Positions 54,242-64,000 of a stretch of 64,000 bases of DNA are shown here, in pieces; within the stretch, counting starts at the first letter, position 1, and each line of letters opens with the position of its first letter. The notes below the pieces were generated by a model. The model had not been told where the DNA came from, searched no databases, and was given only the letters and a program-made list of their open reading frames with translations. The position numbers and the translations under genes are program-made. This DNA is from Floccularia luteovirens (taxonomy: Eukaryota; Basidiomycota; Agaricomycetes; Agaricales; Squamanitaceae): the NCBI GenBank assembly GCA_009739215.1, contig VSJF01000003.1, positions 2,108,001 through 2,172,000 on the forward strand. The letters are read 5' to 3'.

Positions 54242-55906
54242 ATGCTCATCCCCATCTCCTCATCCTCATCCTCGTCCCATTCCAGCCTCTCGAACAACGC
54301 ATATACTCACTCACCACGTCGTATTCGCTTTGCTCCACTTCCTGACCCTCGCCGTGCAGTCTTCATCACCGACTCAGGTGACGAGCTTCCCCTTCCCCAA
54401 CACGACTTCTCGTCCTCTTCCTTCCCAGATCCAGATGTTAGCAGCATCAGCTCCTCATCAGACTCAAAGCGCAACAGCTATTCCACAGACCCCTCCTCGG
54501 TCGCTTCCCTGCTAGGCTCAATAACCCCCCCATCTCTCTCGCCACAGGACCCTCCATCTCCAACCGTCTCTTCCATAGTCCTTCCTCAGTCTTCTACGAC
54601 AACTCCAAAACAGAAGAAGTCCTTTCTCCATGCTTTTCGTAAATCTTCTTCAGGTTCTTCCTCACCTTCCTCTTCCCAGTCTCTGACTCCAACTCCGTCT
54701 CTCGACCGCGGAGCTTCAAATAATTCTCGCAAAAGCACTGGCATAACAACAGAAGAAATCCTCACTCTAGGCACAATCCATCTATTCCGCGCTTCATCTC
54801 GAGACCGCTCAGATGATGCTTCGGGGTGGGGCCTAACCCGTTGGTCAAGCGCTACTTCAACACAGAAAAGCTCTCCACTTGCTGGCTCTCCTCTCGCACG
54901 AACACAGAGCAGTCAATCTTATCGTTCGAAACCTTCTCGCTTCTTCAACTCAACAACACCACAACCAACCCCGGCATCCCAAAATGGCACAAGAAAAGTC
55001 ATCCGAAAGGGTACCCGCATGCTTAATGGCCGCGTATATGGCGCTCCAAAGCGCAATCCAAATCTATTTGCAAGTGCGCGTGATGAGGAACCCGAGTTTG
55101 TTGAGTGGGGCTACGGCGGAATGGGGAGTGTGAAGGGCGCAAAGAGTGCAGGCGTTGGCGGAAACGGTATGCGTTGGGAACGGCTTCACGGTGCAGGTGC
55201 GGGTGGAGCAGCTAGCAATGATGCAGATGACGATGATGGTAGTGGTATGGGTTGGGTGAAAAGGCGCCGTGAGAAGAAGGAGCGTGAAGAGAAAGAGCAC
55301 AGAGAGAAGGAAGAAAAAGAGCAACAAGAAAAATTAGCACTGTCCCGTTCGAGTACGCCTGCATCTACCATCACTGTCCCAGCGCCAACATGTAAAACGC
55401 CAGTACCCGGCTCCGATGATGACTTGCAACATTTACATGTCACTGATAACCCATCTGTCCCTTCTGGCACTCCTACCGCTGATACCACAATATCGCCCAC
55501 CTCAACATCGCTAAATACAACAGCTTCCGCCACAATTCCCACAACGGCTCCGACTGCGATACCTGCTCCTCATTCACAACCACCCTCCTTGAGCAAAGAT
55601 GAGGAACATTTCCTCCGTGCCGTCACCGTCCCTGCCCCACTCCGCCACCACCACCGCTCGCACTCGTACAGTAGTCGAGAGGATGTGCCGGTTAATACAC
55701 ACGAAGTCTCTGAGTCTAGTTCTGAAGATGATGATGACGAATTGAATCCGCGAGTGGGTAACCTCGGAGATGAAGAGGACGATGATGAAGATGACGACGA
55801 AGATGAGTCGGAAGAGGAAGAGGAAGCTCGACGTACCGCTCTTGGTGCGGGTGTTGAGAAGGTGTCACTGCATAAGGGGAAAGAAGGGGGAGGGGGTGGC
55901 GATTAG
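54242..55906 (+). CDS. Ser/Pro-rich hypothetical protein with acidic tail
   Basis: A single uninterrupted frame encodes 554 residues from the first ATG (MLIPISSSSSSSHSSLSNNA). It is Ser/Thr/Pro-rich. A conserved-looking central part (TTEEILTLGTIHLFRASSRD, VIRKGTRMLNGRVYGAPKRN, FVEWGYGGMGSVKGAKSAGV) is followed by a charged coiled stretch (KKEREEKEHREKEEKEQQEK). A Thr/Pro-rich linker and an Asp/Glu run (DEEDDDEDDDEDESEEEEEA) close the chain. No signal peptide or membrane span is seen. The composition suggests a largely disordered nuclear or cytoplasmic protein. I do not recognise the family; the middle motif is the best search query. It is unusual here in having no intron. Confidence 0.7.
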   Translation: MLIPISSSSSSSHSSLSNNAYTHSPRRIRFAPLPDPRRAVFITDSGDELPLPQHDFSSSSFPDPDVSSISSSSDSKRNSYSTDPSSVASLLGSITPPSLSPQDPPSPTVSSIVLPQSSTTTPKQKKSFLHAFRKSSSGSSSPSSSQSLTPTPSLDRGASNNSRKSTGITTEEILTLGTIHLFRASSRDRSDDASGWGLTRWSSATSTQKSSPLAGSPLARTQSSQSYRSKPSRFFNSTTPQPTPASQNGTRKVIRKGTRMLNGRVYGAPKRNPNLFASARDEEPEFVEWGYGGMGSVKGAKSAGVGGNGMRWERLHGAGAGGAASNDADDDDGSGMGWVKRRREKKEREEKEHREKEEKEQQEKLALSRSSTPASTITVPAPTCKTPVPGSDDDLQHLHVTDNPSVPSGTPTADTTISPTSTSLNTTASATIPTTAPTAIPAPHSQPPSLSKDEEHFLRAVTVPAPLRHHHRSHSYSSREDVPVNTHEVSESSSEDDDDELNPRVGNLGDEEDDDEDDDEDESEEEEEARRTALGAGVEKVSLHKGKEGGGGGD

Positions 55907-58699
55907 AAACTCTGAAGGTTCCTCTTGTTGCATATTTCCATTTTTTCGGCATGGTTATAGATTCATTATTGGCACATAGGAGAAGACAAAGGTGTGAAGT
56001 GAGAAGAAAGCTGAAACAATTCGTTGAGAATCACATACCGCCACGACAAAATCCATCTTTGAAGGCAACGGGAGAAAACTTGCGTTTCGGGGATCATCAT
56101 CTTCTTGAGCCTATTTAAATGAAAATATCTTTATTGATGTGCTGGCGATTCTTGTCTTGTGCCGTGTGTACATGTCAAAAGTTTTCATAACTAGGCAGAC
56201 ACGCGCTGTGCACGAGGACGTTGGTGGATTTTTATTCAGGGTTAAATCTGTTTTAGTTGGTCTTTTTCGGTTAGGCTGGGGTGCGTGCGTTTATTTTGTT
56301 GGCCGATGAGGTTGGGGTGCGGGGTATGTTCTTGTGCATGGAAGTTGCTGAAAGCTGTAGATGAGGAAGGTGAATAGGTTTTTGAATTTCGGTGAAAATA
56401 GGCTGAACCAATTGCTAAATTCCCTCAACAGCCCTGAACGAGAAACCGAATTGAGAATTCACTCACCTATGAACCACCTTCCTCCTCTCATCCATTGTAC
56501 CTGCTGCACAGCTGTTAATATTATCCATTGTCACACAACGCATCCTGACTCCAGATTATATATATAATTTTGCCAACCACTCTCCACCGCTCAAAACCCG
56601 CAAACCCATTTCTCGACTATCCCGCTGTCCCGTGTTCCGTGTTCCGTTTCTTGTCCCCCGCCAATGTCTTGAACGTGATTTCTTAGTACTTCTTTTGCAC
56701 ACACGATTACCCGCCTTCCCCGTGTTGCAAGTGCTCTTGGCATGCGCATTCAATGAGCCGATGCCAGAGGCATTTGGGATCTTATCAAAATTCGGAACTC
56801 TTTCAAACATTTCACGTGTACACATGGTCAATCATGTTCATTGACCGAATGAAGGGAGAGAGGGAAGGGGGGAATGTTGTGTTCACAATTTTTGGTTGTG
56901 GATTTTATCGATCTCTTTTTTCTAGGTTTTTTCTTCCCTTTTCTGATTGGAATATTCTCTTCGACCGCATGTGTGCGCGCACGCAATGGATAACAAACTA
57001 AAAATTTCGATGTCAAAATCAAATTTAGGAACCCCAACAGTAGCTTCGCCCACACGTAACGCCATACGCACGCATTGCCATTTTGACCGTGACAATCCAT
57101 ACACCCTCACTTTAGCTCCGGTCCCTGAGGTGCTTTTTTAAATAAAGCAAAACCACTATCTTATCTGCCCTTGTCAATTGGGCACGTGGGTCATTTCGCA
57201 TATTTATTCTCTCCTTGCTATCGTTTACAATTTGCTGGTTTTATGATATTAGCTGCAGTCTTACTCATACTTTACTGGGTTTTTGTTGCGTTACTCATCT
57301 TTCACTATCTTATGCCCGCTTTTCTTCCCTCTATACCATCACATCCATCACATCCATGACACATGTATCAATTCTTCACCTTCCCGCCCTTTACGCCCAG
57401 GTCACAACTGATACCCATCGTCTATTAACTTGCTATGCCACAGTATTCCACACTCCACCCATCTCCAGTTTAACGTCATGGAAATCCTTGATCCTTCCGT
57501 GCTCCAATTCAGCTGAGGTTCCATGCCAAACATTTCATCTCAGCATAACTCCCATACAGCGATCTTCTGCATTCTTATACATATTCTAAATTTATTCGCA
57601 GTAGTGCAATGTTAACCGCTCCATCACTCCATTGCTCCACACTATCTTTGCTTGCTATCCCTCCGATCCATTCCAATATATACATGATTACTATTTACTT
57701 GAACAGAGGTTTAAATCGGAGACGTTTGGAGAGACAGAAGCATGTACGAGATTTGACAGCATATGGTATGGTCGTTACAGACTTAGACCAGCGTACCAGG
57801 GGACTTAGTGGTACATTGCACTACCGTATATAACCGCGTTAGCTTTTAAGCAGTGCATATAATCAGGATGAAAATGGATGTAACAGCTTTGTGCCAAAAC
57901 CATTAGTAACTGTGCGTTTGACTACACATAGTTTCATTAATGTTGATACGGGCTGATATTGGTAACCCCTGGGAAGCATCAGGCATAAGCTCAAACTTGG
58001 ATTGTGGACTGCATTCGGAATTCGGTATTGCAACAATAGCTAAGATCCTTCCGTGTGGGTTTCTCACGATTTAGTAGCTTCCAATTCAGAAAGCATTGAA
58101 CAGCGGGAGCCATGCCTTGAAGCCCAACCCTACGTTGAACGCTCGATTTATGGTGAGTATAGAGTTTCTTGAATTGCAAAGTAATATGAAGATAGGTAGA
58201 TGGATTCTTTGATGGTCGCCCCTACAGGTGGGTCTCACCGAGCCTCGAGGAGATGGAAGTTTAAAATGAGGTGTAGACTGATAGGCCCTCGGAAGTACTT
58301 TATACTGTACATCGATGGTGGGTAATTTAACAAGTTTGCCGATCACGTGCCATTACATTCCTTGAATGCCCGCTAAGCTTACCAGCCGCTACCGCATTAG
58401 TGAGTGTATCCTTCTCTTTGAATTCAACAATCCGTAGTGCTCGGATTGTAACTAGCGCTGTGCTATTATTGTATACCTCCTAAGCTTGCAGGGACACTGA
58501 CAGGCGGGGGAGACCAGAGTAAGAAAAAGTGACTTGCGATTCATTGTCTATGCTAAAGACCTCGATCAGACTTTGTTCAGACCTTTATCGCGGACCGCAT
58601 CTCCAGCTATAGTCTAGACAGTTGCAATCGATAAGAATTTGTAAAGGAAAATCAGAGAATAGGGTAACTCATTCAAGTCTTACTGAAAAAATACGACAT
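55907..58699. other. Gene-poor spacer before glutathione reductase
   Basis: The spacer is 2.8 kb with no supported gene. A short CATCACATC-type repeat lies near 57338-57357. Open frames around 56556-56831, 57215-57589 and 58086-58346 show no domain. Confidence 0.45.
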
Positions 58700-60792
58700 A
58701 TGTATATTTGTCTTTCTTTTCCTAATCTCGTGTTTCATGACTATATAAAGCTCAACAAGACGCAATTTCAAGGGCAGATCTGGCGTTCCCTATTACAAAC
58801 ACTCTGCGCAGTGTCTTTGTCCTCTGCACAAAGAACGTCTTCCGCGATTACAACTCAAAGACTTGCCCAGGTGGGCTTCCATTTTTCCTTCTCATCTCTC
58901 AACCTTGACTTACTCTTGAACTTTGTGGATTCAGATATCTAGAGCTTTTAGTTCCACCAACATAAAAGGGATGCCTCCGATCGATAAACCAACTACAGAC
59001 AAATATGATTATGTTCTAATTGGAGGAGGAAGTGGTGGTTCTGCGTCTTCGGTGTGTTCCATTGCATAACTGTCTCCTTAGCGCATTCATTTACCCCATG
59101 TATTGTAGCGTCGAGCAGCCTCTTATGGAAAGAAAGTGGCAGTTGTAGAAATGACGCAGCAACTAGGAGGAACTTGCGTGAATGTTGGTACGTATATGCG
59201 CTTGATATTGTCGATTGTTCGTTTGCTGAGATGCTCGATGTACTAAGGATGTGTACCCAAGAAGGCAAGTTCACAACTCATCCTCTAATCGCTTATTTTA
59301 TAAATCGAGGTCCACTGTAGATTATGTGGCATGCTGCCGATTTGCAGGATAAGATCCTCCATCAAGCATCTGGGTATCAATTTTCTGGACTTAAGGGTGC
59401 CAAGTTCAACTGGAAAGCATTCAAACCTCAGCGTGACGCATACATTCGCAAGTTGAACGGAATATATGAGAAAAACTTCGAGAAGGAAGGTGTGGAATAT
59501 CATGTAGGTTTTGGAAAGCTCCTCTCGCCAAACGAGGTTGAGGTTACGCGCCCGGACGGGACCAAGTATGTTCTCAAGACAGATCAAGTTTGTATTGCAG
59601 TTGGTGGTCATCCTATCATACCTTCCGAGGAAACCATCCCTGGAGCTAGCCTTGGAATCTCGTCAGACGGATTCTTTGCTCTCGAAGAACAACCACGGCG
59701 GGTAGCAGTTATTGGTGCAGGGTACATTGCGGTAGAACTTGCAGGCGTGTTCAATTCCCTTGGAACGGAAACTCACATGGTGATCCGAGGGAAGACCGTG
59801 TTGCGTACTTTCGATCCTACGATACAAGAGGCGTTAACACCGTGGATGGAACATACTGGCATTAACATCCATCGAGAGAGCAATGTCTTGCGTGTTGAAG
59901 GCGTACCTGGTCAAACACTTACTGTACACACAGACAAGGGGGAGAAGATTGAGGTAGATTGTGTCCTGTGGGCTATTGGTCGCCAAGCGAATACAAAAGA
60001 CATGGGGTTGCAGGAACTTGGCGTCAAGCTGGATAAAAAGGGTGATGTCGTTGTAGATGAATACCAAAACTCCAACGTGAAAGGGATTACGGCCATCGGA
60101 GATGTACAGGGCAAGCACCTCTTGACGCCAGTTGCTATCGCCGCTGGTCGTAGGCTCTCTAACAGGCTCTTTGGCCCTGAGAAGTTCAAGAATGACAAGC
60201 TTAGCTACGAGAACATTCCGACGGTCGTATTCTCGTGAGTTCCCTTCAACCAAGCCAGATCTTATTCCTTATTTCTCATGTAGCCACCCCACCATTGGTA
60301 CTGTTGGTCTGACTGAACCCGAGGCGCGGCAGAAGTATGGTGACGAGAACATCAAAATATGTATGTCAGAAGTATCTTTTGCTCCATCGGTGATGAGTCA
60401 TCTATTCTATTTTAGACAAGTCATCCTTCAAGGCTCTATACTTTTCCATGGTTGACGATGAACACAAGGAACCCACGGTCTATAAACTCATTTGTCAGGG
60501 ACCAGAGGAGCGTGTCATTGGCGTGCACATTCTAGGGCTGGGTAGTGACGAGGTTATGCAAGGCTTTGGTGTTGCAGTCAAGATGGGTGGTGCGTTTCCA
60601 TCTCACGTTTATTGTCATGAAAACTTAATTTAATCTTACACTTTCCCGTTCATTAGCCCGCAAGCAAGATTTGGACGACACGGTAGCTATTCACCCGACC
60701 TCAGCGGAAGGTACGTATCTATCCCCCTCTAGATTTTTGGTGAAATCGATTAATGGTTGCTCCCATTTTCAGAGCTTGTCACTCTTCGCTAG
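58700..60792 (+). CDS. GLR1: Glutathione reductase
   Basis: This FAD enzyme reduces glutathione disulfide with NADPH. The core begins [20 protein letters not shown] at 58971, with FAD motif GGGSGGSA, redox motif GTCVNVGCVPKK, NADPH motif [14 protein letters not shown], and second FAD motif [20 protein letters not shown]. The dimer-domain motif is [16 protein letters not shown], and the C-terminal base is His in [17 protein letters not shown]. An upstream exon (58700-58870, then 58935-58970) adds an in-frame basic, hydroxyl-rich leader ([25 protein letters not shown]) that looks like a mitochondrial presequence, so two forms from alternative starts are likely, as in yeast. The second redox Cys is on a 17-nt exon (59248-59264) followed by a GC-AG intron (59265-59320). 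The core is about 480 residues. Confidence 0.94.
59248..59264 (+). other. 17-nt exon of glutathione reductase followed by a GC-AG intron
   Basis: The exon encodes the last bases of Gly, then Cys-Val-Pro-Lys-Lys, the second half of the redox-active disulfide. Its donor is GCAAGT instead of GT; the next acceptor is GTAG at 59320. No GT donor gives the right protein. Confidence 0.8.
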
Positions 60793-63568
60793 AGATAGAT
60801 TTAGGGATATATTAAATTAAAGAATACAAAATTGTGTGTGTTTTACTACATGGCTCTCACCATTTACAATACAAGCAAGGCGTTTTGCCAAGGGTCTTGT
60901 CTTTTCATGCCCGTTCAGTTACGTTTCGCTCTTATCACAGGGATGGGGTTCGTTACGCTTTGACCCTTGAGACAAGAGGAAATCTCCAGGATGAAGAGGG
61001 ATTTCCGTGCCCCTTGCGAGTGAAAAAGCTAACCTGTTATGACAGGGTCAATTGTTTTCTTTCTATAAAAAGTGGATACTTACTCCCTGTATATGTTACT
61101 GGGGTGGTGAGGGCATCGGAAAGTTGCATAGCTAACTTCAATTGAATCCACGGATACATTCACGGCGAGGCTTACATTAATACAAACACGGATCATGGGG
61201 CCCATAGTGGTTGAATAGAATGAAGGCACTGGAGCTGGATGTATGTACATAACAACTTTAATGCAAAACTCTTTTTTGAAAAGCTTTTTGACGTGAAGTG
61301 TTAACCGACCTAGGGATGGAGTTGGATGTGGAGGAATCAGTGGACGGCGACCCGTAACAACAGTATCGCTCGGTGCCTGTTTCCCCCTCCCCGGTCCCGG
61401 TCTTCCGGTTTCCAGAATTTTGGATTTGACCCTATCAAACAAAGTTGTATTCGTGGAACTTTTTGGTTGAGTGAATAAGGTATTATGACAGAGTGTGGGT
61501 GCTATATGGAGCCAACAGACCTTTGTTCAGCCTCTTTTCCCCTATTTGTTGGGAACTATGCCGGAACTTGAAAAGAAGGAAGGACATACAGTATCCTTGC
61601 CAAGCATTTCCCGCATTGCATCCAGTCAAAGCGGGGAGGTCGGAGATAGAATGGGATACAGGTATCTGTGTTCTTATTCTATCGTTTATTACTGCTATGA
61701 CAAATCGCAGAAACTCACTCACTTTTGGCAAGTTAAATGACTCCTGAATTTTGTGGATCATGATCCACATCCCGTACAACCCCACAAGAGACGGGTTTTA
61801 TTGTTAATCTATTAGATCGTTCACATGACCCTTGAAAATGGACTTAGCTCAGTAGGTTGGTTGGCGGCGCGTGTCGGGGTTCGGGAGGGCTTGGCGGGGA
61901 TCGCTTTGTATGGCAAGATAAAGAATGAATGCGCTTGGGAATAAATTCGAAAACGTTCTGTTGTAAGTCATTTCCGTGGAGAAAGCACTGGAGTTGGTTT
62001 GACGTAGATATCAAAAAATACGTAGAGCAATTACTGGGCATGATTTATATGGTTCCATCCCCCTCGAGCGGCAAAAATCCCTCTATCTTTACAAACGACT
62101 TTATATATAAAACATAACGGCTTGTAAATTGGAACTTAATAAGTTTTGTACATGGTCTTTGCATGATAATGTTTTCTACATTCAGGGGCAGGTTAAACAG
62201 CCAATTGAAGCTGAAAAATGGAACGCGGTAAAGCTTGAGGGACTGACAGTGTATGGTATTACTGTCGTGCTTAGGACTCAGGCTAATGTCCATCAAATTG
62301 ATGACATACGCGCCGGTACGCCCATACATCGCGTGACTGTACTAGTCTGACAACAGGCGATCCAGCCACATTCTATAACAGTCGTATGTTTCCATTATGA
62401 TAGAGTAGTAGAGGACCTGGGACACCCTGTAAAATGTAGCGCCACCGCTTGTCTGATTAACATGTTGCATCCCCTCAACTGGGGTTCAAATTTCAAAAGT
62501 TAAGAACAATGGAACGATATGACTCGGCGGTTGTTATAATCGATCATATTTGATCGCTGATTTGCAAGAATTGACTCGAAAATCATCAGTACAGCTATAT
62601 GTATTCTATATGTATTGCCTAATTACATATATACTACTCCCCTACAATCCTCTCCCTGATAAGTATCGCTGATCAATAGATTTAATCTTATAAGCGATCT
62701 AGTTGGATAAGCTTTCGTTGACAACGTAAAAGACTTAGATTACTACGGTAGAAATATACCAGATACAGCTGTGCAGAAAAGATCCGAGATGAATAGCTTA
62801 AAGACATCATCATTCAAGCACTGTCTTGTGGTGGCTCCATTGTTAGATTTTTTTTTCTTCCAAAACCTCGAGTCAACTGCATCAAAACAAGTTAGATGAA
62901 ATGAAAAGCATCTTTGCAAACACGTTGCTTGACTATATTTGTTAAACACAACTTGATTTGATTGAAGTCATATGTCCCAGAAACGTCCTTCTCGTGGAAT
63001 TAAAGCTCTTGATTATTATCTTATCATGTTGCCATCCGTATGTGGCGGTGAAATGAGGTGAATAGGTGGATTACAACTCAATAGGATGTTGAACATCTGA
63101 CAACCATGGTGAGTTCCGTGCCGTATGAATGGTGTCATTGTTAATGTCCTTCTTGAATATAAAGAATGACAAACGATGGATGCGGGCTGTATTCACGAGA
63201 AGCTACTGTCCACTGCACGCGAAGAATTATTTGTTGACGTTTTGCTGATTCCAACGTTATAACAGCCTGAATCCTCATGCATTTCATTGCGAGTAAGTTG
63301 CTTTACCTGCTTTAAGGTCGAGTAAGAATCCTTTACACGTTTCATTGGTGATCAGAGTGAACGCCAGCATTACAGTTGAGGAATTTAAGGTTAACGTTTT
63401 TAAAGATGATACATGATTAATTAAGATGATAAGATTAGATTAATCATGATATCACGTGATAGAAACTTAGCACTCTCGAGCTTACGCACGACGTTGTACG
63501 GACTTTGCACACCACACTTTATCTTGTCAAATCACTGTCAAATCCTCGTATACTTGTGTATCAATTAG
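60793..63568. other. Gene-poor spacer before the HECT ligase
   Basis: No gene is supported. Open frames at 61493-61747 and 62129-62350 have no domain. A stretch at about 61846-61900 has a tRNA-like A-box and a GGTTCG word but does not fold into a cloverleaf by eye. Confidence 0.4.
63451..63460. promoter_or_regulatory. ATCACGTGAT palindromic E-box upstream of the HECT ligase
   Basis: This perfect 10-bp palindrome lies 109 bp before the ATG at 63569. It resembles sites of SREBP- or Cbf1-type bHLH factors. Function is inferred from sequence only. Confidence 0.35.
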
Positions 63569-64000
63569 ATGATTCCTTATTTTGGTGATGAAAAGAAGCG
63601 TAAAATCAATCTCGGTGGTGCTTCAGTCGCAAATACCAGTCGGCAGGCAATCCTTGACCGGGTTCGTGCACAAAGGACAGAGTTGCAAGAACAGAAGTCT
63701 AGGCAGGATAATGCGGCCCGTTTGCAGGCGTGGTGGAGGGGCATGAAAGAGGCAAGGGCTGTGAGGAAAGAATTGCGCAACGCCTTTGAAACTGATGTCA
63801 CAGGGTTGACTGGATTGCGATGTCTTGTCTTAATTGGACAAGACGAAGAAGTGTTGGGGAGGTGGTCTGTCTCTGTATTGCAGAAAAGCGAAGGTATGCG
63901 TAATCGATCTCATATATGATTTATTATCATTATTTCGTGTTAGATGAATTCTTCGCCCCTTTAATTGGTGAACAGGGCTCAAGTTGGGTAGTTCTAATTC
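63569..64000 (+). CDS. HUL5: HECT E3 ubiquitin ligase, UBE3C/Hul5 type (5' part)
   Basis: Only the N-terminus is in the window, in two exons (63569-63893 and from 63944). It starts MIPYFGDEKKRKINLGGASV, the N-terminal signature of UBE3C/Hul5 proteins, followed by a basic helix and an IQ-like motif (AARLQAWWRGMKEARAVRKE). UBE3C/Hul5 ligases extend ubiquitin chains on proteasome-bound substrates. The catalytic HECT domain lies beyond position 64000, so activity cannot be judged. The identification rests on the N-terminal motif and IQ region alone. Confidence 0.8.

Noticed and set aside
57338..57357. Short CATCACATC-type direct repeats
   Set aside because: Only two to three units without spacers; a simple microsatellite, not a CRISPR array or functional repeat.
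61846..61900. tRNA-like stretch (TAGCTCAGTAGGTTGG followed by GGGGTTCGGG)
   Set aside because: A- and B-box words are present, but the spacing is short and I could not form an anticodon arm and acceptor stem; chance similarity or a worn relic.

Overview
The window looks like nuclear DNA of a filamentous basidiomycete, most likely an Agaricomycete. Genes are cut by many short GT-AG introns (mostly about 45-65 nt) and are packed on both strands. Gene content is fungal: a type-B histone acetyltransferase, an E3-binding protein of the pyruvate dehydrogenase complex, SCAP with a WD40 tail, a KatE-type large catalase, CBM1-carrying xylanases, and two families I associate with Agaricomycetes (DUF7330-like and DUF6593-like). 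No species can be named from the sequence.

Layout. Positions 1-10566 hold a tandem array of three minus-strand GH10 xylanase genes with an N-terminal cellulose-binding CBM1. The leftmost copy (1-2108, cut by the window edge) is a decaying pseudogene; the other two (4198-6398, 7866-10065) look intact. They are extraordinarily intron-dense (20 exons for 380 residues in the middle copy) and contain very small exons, including an apparent 2-nt exon conserved in all three copies. Positions 10566-14339 are gene-poor and hold a decayed WD-repeat gene. From 14340 to 45665 runs a dense housekeeping block: RAD18 (+), a DUF7330-like gene (+), CIA2/CIAO2 (-), a DCN1-like gene (+), an Msc7-like aldehyde dehydrogenase (-), a SMI1/KNR4 protein (-), mitochondrial SCOT (-), HAT1 (+), a DUF6593-like protein (-), SCAP (-), PDX1 (+), RAD1 (+), a protein with a pseudo-lipoyl domain (-) and a large catalase (+). 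Positions 45666-54241 are an 8.5-kb stretch with no recognisable intact gene. A Ser-rich hypothetical (+), glutathione reductase (+) and the 5' end of a UBE3C/Hul5-type HECT ligase (+) close the window, separated by gene-poor spacers.

How the genes relate. The xylanases are secreted plant-cell-wall degraders. The rest is a mix of DNA-damage tolerance and checkpoint (RAD18, RAD1), ubiquitin/NEDD8 (DCN1, Hul5-like), Fe-S assembly (CIA2), redox defence (catalase, glutathione reductase), mitochondrial acyl-CoA metabolism (SCOT, PDX1) and sterol sensing (SCAP). Apart from the xylanase array and the PDX1 / pseudo-lipoyl pair around RAD1 there is no sign of a functional cluster. CIA2/DCN1 and SCAP/PDX1 are divergent pairs sharing short promoters; the SCAP/PDX1 promoter carries a palindromic pair of E-boxes that matches what SREBP-type factors bind.

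The most unusual observations are the 2-nt exon in the xylanases, the lipoyl-like domain whose lipoylation lysine is Met, a GC-AG intron next to a 17-nt exon in glutathione reductase, a 28-nt intron in RAD1, and mosaic gene conversion in the xylanase array.
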